Source: Herpomyces periplanetae
Taxonomy: Eukaryota; Ascomycota; Laboulbeniomycetes; Herpomycetales; Herpomycetaceae
Assembly (NCBI GenBank): GCA_009733715.1
Contig: WMKJ01000013.1
Location: forward strand, 117,657 to 181,656
Reading direction: 5' to 3'
Length of the DNA: 64,000 nucleotides
Part shown: piece after piece, positions 31,720 through 44,274 of the stretch
Numbering within the stretch: position 1 is the stretch's first letter
Layout: each line of letters opens with the position of its first letter
Notes under the pieces: generated by a model
What the model was told of the DNA's origin: nothing
Database searches by the model: none
What the model saw: the letters and a program-made list of their open reading frames with translations, nothing else
Program-made: the position numbers and the translations under genes

Positions 31720-32216
31720 ATGTTTTCTGTATTTTATTGTGCATACGGTCAACTAATTTACACGGTACAGGTTTTCATACTCGGAGTTCCATTTGCAGAT
31801 AGTCTGCTAGTGAGGGTATGTTAGTGGCAAAGTTAAACGATTGAGTTAACATGATAGAGCAAACGTTTAACATATAGGCGTACGCGCAATGCGTATAGAA
31901 AGCTTTACAAAAATTTTACGGTATAGGAGTTCATACAAGTGAACAAATCATGGCACGCCTGTATATACATCCAACGGCAAAGTTAAGCATGTTGGGAGAT
32001 TCGGCATTGCGCAGTTTAAACGCCGAGTTAACGAGAATGAAACTGGATAGCGATACGCAAGCACGAAATCGGTTGCGTGACCGGTTACGTGAAATGAAGG
32101 ATATTGGATTGTACAGGGGCAAACGTCACGCCATGGGCTTACCTGTACGCGGACAACGGACACGATCCCAGATCAGCACAGCGCGAAAGCTAAATCGTAT
32201 CGAACGAGCTGGATGA
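31720..32216 (+). CDS. SWS2: Mitochondrial small-subunit ribosomal protein uS13m
   Basis: Three exons, 31720-31728, 31771-31815 and 31899-32216, give 123 residues. uS13m sits in the head of the mitochondrial small ribosomal subunit. Exon 2 encodes VFILGVPFADSLLVR, matching the family start; exon 3 begins KALQKFYGIGVHTSEQIM and ends with the diagnostic GLYRGKRHAMGLPVRGQRTR followed by a basic tail NRIERAG. Both introns are phase 0. The first coding exon is only three codons (MFS), before a 42-nt intron with a CTAAT branch and ACGGTACAG acceptor; without it the frame also stays open, adding YCAYG... residues, so the start is the least secure part. Confidence 0.92.
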
Positions 32217-32899
32217 TCATTTTAAACTACTTTAACCCAAAAGACCGGAACATGTGCTACGTAGACTTGCATTGGCGAACTATGGGTTGGCATACAAGTC
32301 AAGCCCTATCGGCACAAAGCAAAATGGATTATGTAATCCAACGATTTGAGGGCGGATTAACCACATACACTGAGAAATCGGGCGTTGTTTCGTACAAATT
32401 CATATAAAGTTGTGTTGTCGATCAAAATGTAAACTAGAGAAGTGAGTATATATAATGGGTATATATACATGAGTGAGTGGTTCACGTGTCGGGACAAGCG
32501 TCAGTTAACGGACTGATTTGGAAGGGAAACTTCCAAAAGTTAACATAGCGGCGTAAAAAAATATGGGTGAAATAAACGGGGAGAAGAAAGTCTAAGCTGG
32601 CGGGAAAGAGTTGTACTCCCACATACATTTGTATATGTGGCAAGTATGCGATTAAACTGGTTGAATGAGACAGTGTAATGAAAGGGACTGTAATTAGGCG
32701 CTGCACAAGAAAAGTAAGTCGTGCGAGCCCACTGCAAACGATGGCCACATGAAGCATTGTAGAACATGACCGACCAGGCACAGGGTGGGACGCGGGCGCG
32801 CAGTTTCGGAGCTAGAAACACCAATATTCAAGCGTGTTGACAAACGGACGAAACGCTATTCTGTAAGTGTGACGGTTCCAAGGTACACGATATGAGTAG
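32217..32899. other. Convergent intergenic region, uS13m / bem46
   Basis: 680 nt between two 3' ends, with one CACGTG at 32483-32488. No supported gene; a 64-codon open frame directly after the uS13m stop (32213-32407) has no recognisable features. Confidence 0.4.
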
Positions 32900-33981
32900 C
32901 TACTTTGCCATAACGTGAGCAGTGATGAATTTGTGAATAGCCTCAAAATAACCGGGTTGGGTGAAAGTTTCATTGTGTGAGCCATTAGGAAAGTCTGTCC
33001 ATACTTTAACTCGGGCTTGACAAAGATGGTAGAGTTCACGAAGTTGTGACGGCCTGGAAGACGGGCGTAGATATTGAAATAGAACGGTGAGTTAATAACT
33101 TGGAGACTAACGGGAAGCATTAAGGACTTATACGGAAAACTTACGGGACTATTTCATCTTGTAAACCGCTGAGGAACAAAATTGGGATGTCGGTGATGCA
33201 CGGTAAAAGTTTTTCGTTGGGCCAAATTTGATGGCAAAGTGGAGCAAGGTAGCGTGCGGGAGGCATGGCACTAGGGGGAAGAGCAGGAGCGTTAGAATAA
33301 GTGAAACACAGTTGCTGGGAATACGAGCGGGCAAATCAAAAGAGGAGATTGACAAGCATACGCGGGAATCATTTTACGAATACTGAGAAAGGTATTTTCG
33401 AGGATAACACCGCGAATCACATGTTTGCGCATGTTCTGAGATGCCAGGTAGATTGCTACTGCACCGCCTAGACTTTGACCGTAGAGCACGATTTTTGTGT
33501 TGCGCAATTCGGGATGGTTAAGAACGTAATCTAGTGCAGTTTGGGCGTCAATATGGAGACCTTTTTCACTAGGCGAACCGGTACTCAAGCCGTAGCCACG
33601 ATACTGTAGCATTAGTATATTACAGGATAAACAAGCCTCGAGAACTTTAGCGATAGGTAGCCGGTGACCTATGTTTCCCGCATTGCCGTGAAACATTATA
33701 AGAGTAACAGGTAAAGACGTTGAAGGGTTCGACGGACGAATTAAAAAAGCGGCAAGCGAAACACCATCGGGCGTGAGTAAAAGTAACTCTTCATACTTGG
33801 AAATGCCAAAATGGGAGGGTCGCAAAACTTCCGTTCGTGAACCAGCCGGAACATTTCGCGGGTAGATAATCGCACTGTAAGTGAAAAGGAGGGCGGATGT
33901 TAACAAAGTATGAAGATTAATGTACGGTAGAATGAAGGAAAAATGGGGGTAGAGATTTTTGGAAAGAAAAGTAGAGAGCAT
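32900..33981 (-). CDS. bem46: Bem46-type alpha/beta hydrolase (ABHD13-like), membrane-anchored
   Basis: Three exons in transcript order, 33362-33981, 33145-33270 and 32900-33053, give 299 residues. An N-terminal hydrophobic segment (~residues 18-40) precedes AIIYPRNVPAGSR. The hydrolase core has FHGNAGNIGHR with LPIAKVL after it (oxyanion region), ILMLQYRGYGLSTGSPSEKG, the nucleophile elbow GQSLGGA (Ser near residue 172), and ENTFLSIRKMIP; the second and third exons add PPARYLAPLCHQIWPNEK, LFLSGLQDEIVPP (catalytic Asp) and FPNGSHNET (catalytic His near 271). Both introns are 91 nt and restore the family sequence exactly. Fission yeast and Neurospora Bem46 localise to ER/plasma membrane and affect polarity; the substrate is unknown. 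Confidence 0.95.
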
Positions 33982-34861
33982 ACTTTTGCTTGAAGTAGAG
34001 TAAACAGGATAAAATAGCTGCGAAACCAGATGAAGCCAGCATGGGTAAACGAAGATACGAAAACGCTAATGTTACAAATTGTAGCATTGTTCACGAGCGA
34101 GAAGGTAAAAGTAAGAGAGAGAGAAGGTAGGAAAGAAGGAGGTGAGGGAACTATGAAGCGGGCAAGCAAGGGAGATGGAGAATGAGAGAGTAAAAGCGCA
34201 AAAGCGTTAACAATGTAAGAACAAAATTAACGCCCTTTCACGCGGAATCTCTCATTTTGTGCACGCACGCATGCGAAACGACGATTAAGCTAAGCTTCAA
34301 AAAAGGGTTATACAATGATAGAAAGATGAAGGGAAAAAGTAGCCGAAACAAAGTGCGTGCGCGTAGAAGACGCTAGAGATGGCGTTTAACGCCGTAACCA
34401 AGAAAATTGCCGATTATTTTGCAACAAGGTAAAGTCGAACTACTAGCAAATTAGACAAGGAAGAGGAGAATGCACGTCAAAAGATGTTCTCGAGATAATC
34501 GGGGAACTTGGCCACTTTATACGCAAAATTTGGGCGGCGGCAACGGCAGTCTCACGTCATCGGAAAAATTATTCGCCGCCCGGCTGAAGTCCGGAAATTA
34601 GCAAAAGTAATTTAACGGGCGGTGGGAAGATTTTAACCCCGGGCACAATCACGTGTGTTTCTCGGGAGGCCGCGCCTCGTTTGAGCACGTGCGTGGCGCA
34701 GAAACGCGGCTGGGGTTTGGCGGGAAAATATTTGGTGATGGACCCTTTGGGGGAAGACTTTACCTTTTTTCCCTGCTCCAAAAGAAAATTGGATATTTAT
34801 CGCGTCTACTTTCAACTGGGAAATTCGACTTTTTTTTGGATATTTACACGTGTTGAAATTT
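33982..34861. promoter_or_regulatory. Divergent promoter, bem46 / cyclophilin
   Basis: 34070-34200 is purine-rich on the + strand, that is, a pyrimidine-rich leader in the bem46 sense. The cyclophilin side is GC-rich (34480-34720) and carries three CACGTG boxes at 34650-34655, 34686-34691 and 34847-34852. GGCGGGAAAA occurs near 34718. Confidence 0.5.
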
Positions 34862-36267
34862 ATGGGCAAAATGCAAATGTTTCTTACGTTTTTCTTACTT
34901 TTTGTTTCGACCGCTTTAGCGGTCGGTCCAAAAATCACTGATAAAGTAGGCTTAACATTTCATGCTTTTTGGCTTTTTTAATTATCATATTTGTTTGTTC
35001 CCTGATATCTTTCACTAATCATTACACTTCATCATACCTTTACCTTAGGTTTATTTTGATATGAAACACGGTGATGAAAATATCGGTCGCATTGTCGTCG
35101 GTATTTATGGGAAATCATTACCTCGCGTAAGTTTTTCTCGTACTTTACCACTACTGCTGATGTTACCACAATCTAATCGTAGCGGTAGCGGTCACTAAAC
35201 TAGTTTATCCACGTTGTTTTTACGTTAATACATCTTTGCTAACTAAACGATTTTCTTGTACAGACTGCGAAGAATTTTGTGTACGTTTAATTATCTTTTA
35301 ATCACATATACTCGATAACTCATTCATCTCTTATACACATTCTCGTGGTGTATTTTTGAGTAATGTATACTGTATAGTACCTTGGCGAATAAACCTCAGG
35401 GTGAGGGTTATAAAGGCAGTAAATTTCATCGAGTTATCAAAGGCTTCATGATTCAAGGTGGTGATTTTACCAAAGGTGATGGCACGGGTGGTAGATCAAT
35501 TTACGGTGACAAGTTCAAAGATGAGGGCTTCAAATTTAAACACAGCAAACCTGGCATGCTAAGTATGCACTAATTACCCTTCCGTCTTATCCATGGCGAT
35601 CCTTGCTGCGTTTTCGCATGATTTTTTTCCCAAGTCAACTCCACTCATCAATTTTACCTTTTCATTAACTTTCACCCTAAATCATCGTCTAGGTATGGCT
35701 AATGCGGGTCCTGACACAAATGGGAGTCAATTCTTCATTACTACGGCTGCGGCTCAATGGCTTGATAATCTTCACGTTGTGTTCGGCGAAGTCATGGAGG
35801 GTTATGATGTTGTTGATAAAATTGAAAATTTACCCACCGATCAAGGGGATCGCCCGATCAAAGATGTGGTCATCGCGGATAGCGGCTCTCTAGACGTTCC
35901 CCCTGAAGGTTTGCGCGCCGAATTGTAATTCTGTTTTATCATACCCGTCTCCTTAAATTTTTTCATGTTACCCCCTTCCCCTCAACACCATGGCCATTTA
36001 TTCCTTAAATTTATCATGTTTACCGTAATATGTTCATTGGTTTTCAATACTTCCATTAATTCACCCCTAATTACCTAAATCATCCTTTTTCGTCTTCCAG
36101 GTATCCCCGGGACTGCTCAACCCCAAAATGCCGACTTCACTGAACCCGACGCCGCCGCTCTAATCGATACTGACCCAGGTTTAACGTTCTTTCAGAAAGT
36201 ATCCTACACCAGTGCTATATTTGTCCTTTTATTCATATTTTTGCGTTTGCGCAAGCTGCTTCGTTAG
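34862..36267 (+). CDS. cypB: ER cyclophilin (peptidyl-prolyl isomerase), two possible C-termini
   Basis: Exons 34862-34945, 35049-35126, 35264-35280 (17 nt), 35378-35562 and 35693-35928 give a 199-residue protein. It starts with a signal peptide ([20 protein letters not shown]). The isomerase core has [54 protein letters not shown] and the conserved Trp in [12 protein letters not shown]. This form ends PPEGLRAEL, an ER-retention-like [KRH]xEL tail. Alternatively, splicing from 35908 (GAAG|GTTTGC) to a well-formed acceptor at 36100 (TTTTTCGTCTTCCAG) adds exon 36101-36267, giving 248 residues that end with an acidic linker, a hydrophobic span ([11 protein letters not shown]) and RLRKLLR. Both lengths are whole codons. 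The role would be proline isomerisation during folding in the ER. Confidence 0.96.
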
Positions 36268-36931
36268 TCTCAGATTGGGCATCCCTACTGTATAACTTGA
36301 CCCCTCGTACGCCGTTCCTACTCGTCTTCGCACTTGCAAATATCCCCCGCACGAATTCTTTTGCATGCACGCACGCCTGCACGCGCTTTTCTTTTCATGT
36401 GCACCCGTTAATGCTGGGTCTCACCCTCTGCGTAGCTAATTTCAATCATCTCTACATTTCACTACATGCAATTAACCCGCCATCCCACATTTAAAAACTT
36501 CACGCCATCTTCTACCGATTACTCGATTCAAGGTACAGTATTCTTTGATACACAGTTGCTCTGCCCATCTCCGACAATGCCACACATATTTACAACGTAC
36601 GAAGCTACAAGACGTGAAAAACGTGCGAAACGCAACTCTAAACGAAAATCTTCAAAACAAAATTCTCCAACTTCGCAAGCCGCGCGCCCGTCTCTCCATA
36701 AACTTTCTGGCAAGATATTGGCGGAGATGCATAATTTAATAACATCTCATATGTCCCCTAGAAAACCATACCTCATTTCTATCGAACAATCTACCCGCTC
36801 CACTCCCGTCCAATTTCCAGTCAAAATTCCAATTACGTAGATCCTTTTTAACCACACATCAACCTTAATGACATCCACCTATTCATTCATTACTGCTGTT
36901 ACGATGACAATCCCCTTAGGTGCTTAATTAT
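36268..36931. other. Convergent intergenic region, cyclophilin / DED1
   Basis: About 660 nt between two 3' ends. A 124-codon rightward frame (36466-36840) with a basic middle (RREKRAKRNSKRKSSK) is open but matches nothing I know; see findings. Nothing else is evident. Confidence 0.4.
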
Positions 36932-39080
<2,149 letters not shown>

Positions 39081-41349
39081 AATGAAGTTAAAATTCGGGG
39101 AAGAGAAATTGTAGGAGAAGGAAGAAGAGTTTAAGGAAAAAAAAGATATGGGAACACTTTAACACGGGATGAGGTTGGGAAAGAGAAACGACAAAAGCAC
39201 AGCTTGGATTGTCCGGCTTAGTAATCGAGGGAAAAGAAACGAGCAAGATTATGAGGAGCAGGGGATGAGAGGAAAGGAATTAGTAGAGGATAACGGTGTT
39301 CGGGGATAGAAGGGTAAAGTTACGGAAGAAGAGGATAGATGAGCAATGGTAAAAAGGATAACTTTCTAGATGGTGGAAAATCCGGTGGGTGAAGTTGGAA
39401 CGCGAGAGGGATAGGAGGGGAACGATAAGGGTAGGAAGGGCAGAGTAAGTGGGAATAGAAGAAAATGGAAAGAAAGTGATGAGAAAAATGCGAACAAATA
39501 GCAGGATAGAGAGGAGTAGTAAATGGGAAAAAAATACCCGGACAGGGTGAAGGAAGGAAGTGAGTGGGCGCAGAAGGGAAGAAATATGAAGGGGATGGGG
39601 GAAGAGAGAGGAGGTGAAAGGATAAAAAGATGAATGAAGGGAATTGGAAGGGCGAGTTAAAGGAAATCAAGGAAAAAGGGATACGGCGAAAAACAGGAAA
39701 TGGACGACAACAGGAAGAAAAAAGAAGATTGTAAAGAAGAAAAGTGAACGAGCCGCCCGCAAAGCGAGAAATTTAATTCAACACACATATGATTATGTAA
39801 GCAGGGATTTAGTGGACAATGGGACAGGATGCGGATGGGGATGGGGATGGGGATGGGAGAGGGAGGGAGAGGGGGAATTGGGAAGTGTTGGGAGGGAAGA
39901 GTGGACGGGACACGCGTGGGTGTGGGTGTGGGTGTGGATGTTGATTTGAAATCTAGGAGAGGTAGCATGGTGGGTGGGGGAGGGAGAGGTGATGAAAAAG
40001 AAAACTTCGAGGTGTGGAGGACGGAGGTGTTTGGGAGGGGGGGAAATGAAGCGATGTAGTGGTAAGCACTTAAGCGAAAGTAGCGTGAATTGCACGGGGG
40101 AGGGGGAAGAGGGTCTACGAGTCTATGTAGTGGATGAATAGAACAATGGGACGACGACAGCGAATGGGCGTGAGCGAGAATAGGAATGGCCGTTGGCGCT
40201 GAAGTCCGCGCTGGCATCGGCGTACAACACTCGGAACGCGACCCCGGATAAAACCCGGCTTCGGCTTCGGCCCGGTCACGTGGGTTACGTAATCCGGCGG
40301 CGTCGCTTTCGAGGCGCAGAATTTGAATTTCGCGAAGCAAAATTTAAACCGCAAGAGTGCTGTTGGGATACGAAAAGTTCTCGCGTTAGCTTCATGCTAA
40401 TTATTTGGCCGCGTCGTCTTCTTGCTTCTTCATTTTTCGACTTCTGCAATTTTACTCTCGCTTCTTTCCCTCCCCCAGCTTCTCTTCTCGTGTCTTCCTG
40501 TCCTATTACGTAATGATCCGTGATGAATTTTTGTGCACGAAAATGTGCTCAAACGACGGGAAATTTGTATTTTTTTCATCTCACGCCCTTTTACTTTAAT
40601 CAATTGTCCCTTTCTTCTTCCATTTAGAAGGTTTTTGCTTTTCCTATATTATACTTTACTTTCTGCAGAGATCTATTCTCTTTTACTACCTACTTCTCCT
40701 AATCATCTTTTTTTTACACCTTTATCACTCGTCCCCCGTTTTCTACATCCTCTTCCCATTATTCTATTTATCCCTACTAACGTACCAATTATCTTCAACA
40801 CCCAATCCACCTTCTCTTCAGCCAACTATTTTCTCCCTTTATGTCTTGGAATGCTTTATCTACGCTAATGTACTCTCAGCTACCTCCCGTATCTCTTCTT
40901 TTATAAACATTTTTCCTGTCCTATCATATCCCGTGTATTATCTTCTCCATACGCTCCCTCAAACTATCCTTTTCCCTCATTTGTATTTCACCGTCAAACT
41001 TTCCCTCAAACTATCCCTGTGTATGTTTATCCTCCCTCTGCCTCTCTACTCTAGCAAGGTCCACTTACCTACTCCATTTTACCAAACCACCACATTCTAA
41101 TACCTCAACATCCCGTGCCCTTACTTCGCGTCATATCTGTCTCTTCACTCTACTTTTACCATTCGTTCTTTTTTCCCTCTTATCACCCCTTTAACCGTCA
41201 TGATTATTCACTCTTCCGTGTCGTGATATCACCATTTTCTTATTAACATCATATTCACGTTCTTCCGCCCCCTTCGGCTTCTTCATCCTTTCTTACCCCC
41301 TCATCAAATTTCCTTCACGTTAAATTTAGAATCTCCACTTACCCGAGTA
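39081..41349. promoter_or_regulatory. Divergent promoter and leaders, DED1 / IES1
   Basis: 2.27 kb with mirror-image composition: 39090-40130 is almost pure purine on the + strand (DED1 leader in sense is pyrimidine) and 40430-41349 is pyrimidine-rich on the + strand (IES1 leader). The GC-rich centre, 40190-40350, holds CACGTG at 40277-40282 and an 8-bp palindrome TTACGTAA (bZIP-type) at 40285-40292. (GGGGAT)n and (GGGTGT)n repeats occur at 39836-39940. Open frames in this region are low-complexity Ser/Pro/Leu and are not genes. Confidence 0.55.
39836..39940 (+). repeat. G-rich simple repeats with G-quadruplex potential
   Basis: 39836-39875 carries four tightly spaced runs of three or more G separated by AT, followed by GGG-AGG-G-type runs; 39915-39940 is (GGGTGT)n. 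The G-rich strand is the + strand, so the DED1 leader RNA would be C-rich. Confidence 0.7.
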
Positions 41350-43977
41350 ATGTCAAAATCGTCCAAATCTTCTCCTACTACACTTTCTCTGCTTCCTGAG
41401 AACCTGAAAACCAGTGGAAATTCCGCCTCTAATTCCTCTCTTATCCTCACCGCTTCATCGCACAACTTACCATCCCCTTTTCAGGCATCTGATCAACACG
41501 GCGAATCATCGTCGAAAGATTCCCTTCCGTGGAATAATGCATCATCTTCATCCTCTCTCTCCTCAACAACAACAACACTGGCAACTACAAGTACAACTAC
41601 ACCGTGTTCTAAATCTGCCACAAGCATGAATTCAACTACTCCTGACCCTTCAGATACTAATAAGCCCACTACATTGCCTAATACTCGATGTGGAAATGCT
41701 AAAACCACCAGCAGAACTTCGAAAATCGCCCGCGGGAAAAATTCATCCATAAATTGCAAAGTTAATAACTCGGATAACTCTACGTCAAGATCAGCTTCAT
41801 GTACAGCAACTCTAGTTGCCTCACCTACCGGCCAGTCTTCTAGCAATGCTTCAGCCAAGAACCCATCGGAAACAGCTGGAGCTGGTCTCGGTCATTCCGC
41901 TAAACGAGTTGCTTCAGCACCCACGGATTCTGCCAGTGGCGGATCTGGCCTGAGTGTATCGAGTAATAAAATGCCTCACTTAAAAAAGGAAGATGGTTTT
42001 CCCCTATGGCGCCGGGATATTCAATACGACTTCCTTAAATATGTCTTCGAAAGTGATCAACGAGTCTTTCGAAAACCTGGAAATGATAAAGCGATGTATA
42101 CATTTGCCGACCTTTACATTGATTGTATGGCCTCGAGCAGTAAATGTAGTCGCATTTTACAAGATAAATTACTAATGGTTCGTTCTGCTGCGATAAACAT
42201 GGCCAAAGTCTGCTTGCTAGTTAACGTTGGACGAATGAATACCACACTCAACTTCTTCCCCGAAATGAGAGCCCAACTAAGAACTTACCATTCCATTCCC
42301 TCTCTCCAAGCGCATCAAGATGCCAACTCATACAAGCAACTACAAGATGCCCCGCGACTTAAATCAATATTAAAGGGTGCCGTAGAGGATACTCAACAAC
42401 CCACAACGTTAGATGAGCTTGCCCTTCTGCCTGCCCCACGGTCAAATCCCGTTAGCTTAATCTTTCTACTTACTCAATATGCGCCAAAAGTGTCTGCCCT
42501 TCATTTCGACTCATCACGAGATTTATTTGATTTAATCATGATGAATAAACTAAGCAGCAGAAGTCGGGCCCAAGCGTTTCTTTGGTTAATGTGGTGGTAT
42601 CTGGAAAGTGACTTTAGCAAAGAGAGTGCTCTAAACAATCCTTTTGGTTCAGGTCGCTATGGCGACTATCCATTACATTTACCCATCAAATGTCCTGAAT
42701 TTGAATACCTTACTGACAAGGAAGCTGAAAAAGAAAACGTTGATACAGCAGATGAATTGGAGTTTGGAGAACAAAAACGTCTTGAGAGACTTGTATTGCT
42801 ATGTTCTCGTGGTGAGGAAGCCATAATGGATTCGAGCGATCGAAGGCTTGATATTACCCCCGCAAGTCGTCGTGAGGGAAGTAGTAGAAAAAGTTTGGGC
42901 AATGGAAAACGTGGTGCATGGGAAGAAGGTGCGCCTACATGGAATGAATGTGGATCTGGAGAATCAAGTATGATTGGAACGGAAGATGTTGGCGGAAACA
43001 ATGGTGTTGAGGGAGAAGGGTTAGGCAAAGGCAATCATGTTCAAAAACGAGCACGGGGACGAAGTAGCTATCAACTGGCTGTGGAAAAATATCGGCAAGA
43101 GAAGACTAAACATTCACTAGATCAACAGCTTCGAATATTATATCGGAGGGTTGGCCGAAAACGAAATATGGAGGGACTACTATTACGATGTTGGATGCGA
43201 TTGAAGGATGAGAAGCTTTACAAGATTAAGGTTGGAGAAGATGAAATTTTAGGGGGTTCAAATTATGATTCCGAAGAGGAGAGGCCAGATGTGCTCGGTG
43301 GTTTTATGAGTATTGGAGGCCTATTGCCAGCGACCTGGGAACTGGAAAATTTACCGGATGATGGTAGGGCAGTTCGGATTACTGGATCGATGGAATTAAA
43401 AGGGAACGGTAGAAGAGGAAGTGCCAATATTTCTAGTGGAAAAGCTGAGTTGTCAGCCCCAATTGATTGGGGGGAGGAAGCCTATAGTATAGCACAAGGA
43501 CTCCGAAGATGTCAACGTCGACTGCGACGGTGGATTTTTGGTGAAGAGAATGTTACGAGTAATGAACAGGGTAAAGGTGATAAGTTGACTGGGGAGAAAA
43601 AGATGGATAAACTTATCGAGAAAGGTGTTAAAAGTGTACGACTAAGAGCTGAAAAGGGAAGCCTACGTCAATCGAACAACGGTACTGCCACGGGAGGCAA
43701 AGGTCGAAAACGAACTATCAGTGGATCCACTTCGCGAAAACGGACTAAGCTCAGTAAAACGAGTGCAAATGATATAACGACAACAGAAGAAGAAAATGCG
43801 GGAGGTTCAATTGAGCCGAAAGTTGGTGAACAAGATGAGACCTTTCTAAACGAAGACGGGGATGGCCTCAACACCTCAATAGTGAAAGCTGAAGTTGGTG
43901 GTGCCGAGATTATAGCGGAGTCTGATGGCGAAAGAATGGTTGAAGAATCTAGTGATGTTGTAATGGAGGGAATATGA
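41350..43977 (+). CDS. IES1: INO80 chromatin-remodelling complex subunit Ies1
   Basis: One exon, 875 residues. Ies1 is an ascomycete-type subunit of the nuclear INO80 remodeller. The conserved core, residues ~207-435, is plain: MPHLKKEDGFPLWRRDIQYD, TFADLYIDCMASSSKCSRIL, INMAKVCLLVNVGRMNTTLN, FPEMRAQLRTYHSIPSLQAH, then LIFLLTQYAPKVS and AFLWLMWWYLESDFSKESAL with NNPFGSG. The first ~200 residues are Ser/Thr-rich and low-complexity; the C-terminal ~430 are charged, with several basic nuclear-localisation-like clusters (RKRTISGSTSRKRTK) and an acidic end. The ATG at 41350 follows a long pyrimidine leader. It is convergent with ISM1. Confidence 0.92.
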   Translation: MSKSSKSSPTTLSLLPENLKTSGNSASNSSLILTASSHNLPSPFQASDQHGESSSKDSLPWNNASSSSSLSSTTTTLATTSTTTPCSKSATSMNSTTPDPSDTNKPTTLPNTRCGNAKTTSRTSKIARGKNSSINCKVNNSDNSTSRSASCTATLVASPTGQSSSNASAKNPSETAGAGLGHSAKRVASAPTDSASGGSGLSVSSNKMPHLKKEDGFPLWRRDIQYDFLKYVFESDQRVFRKPGNDKAMYTFADLYIDCMASSSKCSRILQDKLLMVRSAAINMAKVCLLVNVGRMNTTLNFFPEMRAQLRTYHSIPSLQAHQDANSYKQLQDAPRLKSILKGAVEDTQQPTTLDELALLPAPRSNPVSLIFLLTQYAPKVSALHFDSSRDLFDLIMMNKLSSRSRAQAFLWLMWWYLESDFSKESALNNPFGSGRYGDYPLHLPIKCPEFEYLTDKEAEKENVDTADELEFGEQKRLERLVLLCSRGEEAIMDSSDRRLDITPASRREGSSRKSLGNGKRGAWEEGAPTWNECGSGESSMIGTEDVGGNNGVEGEGLGKGNHVQKRARGRSSYQLAVEKYRQEKTKHSLDQQLRILYRRVGRKRNMEGLLLRCWMRLKDEKLYKIKVGEDEILGGSNYDSEEERPDVLGGFMSIGGLLPATWELENLPDDGRAVRITGSMELKGNGRRGSANISSGKAELSAPIDWGEEAYSIAQGLRRCQRRLRRWIFGEENVTSNEQGKGDKLTGEKKMDKLIEKGVKSVRLRAEKGSLRQSNNGTATGGKGRKRTISGSTSRKRTKLSKTSANDITTTEEENAGGSIEPKVGEQDETFLNEDGDGLNTSIVKAEVGGAEIIAESDGERMVEESSDVVMEGI

Positions 43978-44274
43978 TACTAGCCCGATGATTTTGGCGA
44001 TGATGAGCACGATGTCAGTAGGTGGAGGATATGAAAGTAACTGGTTCAGCAATTGCGAGAACGTTGTCGCCATGAGTATGTTGATAATTTGCGTATACGA
44101 CTCAGATTGACAGTGAACAAGAGTTTTTGGGCAGAAAAGTTGAGCAGGACGTGGTGTTTGTATAGCATCACCGGATTGCAAAACACGGGAAAAGAATTGT
44201 ATAGTTTGAGGATCTAAGGCACCGGCGAAATAAATAGACTGAGTATATAGAATTGCAATTCGGAGCAGCTGGAT

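Noticed and set aside
39657-40340. 227-codon leftward frame in the DED1 upstream region
   Set aside because: Pro/Ser/His low-complexity translation of the pyrimidine-rich leader and simple repeats; lies in the divergent promoter.
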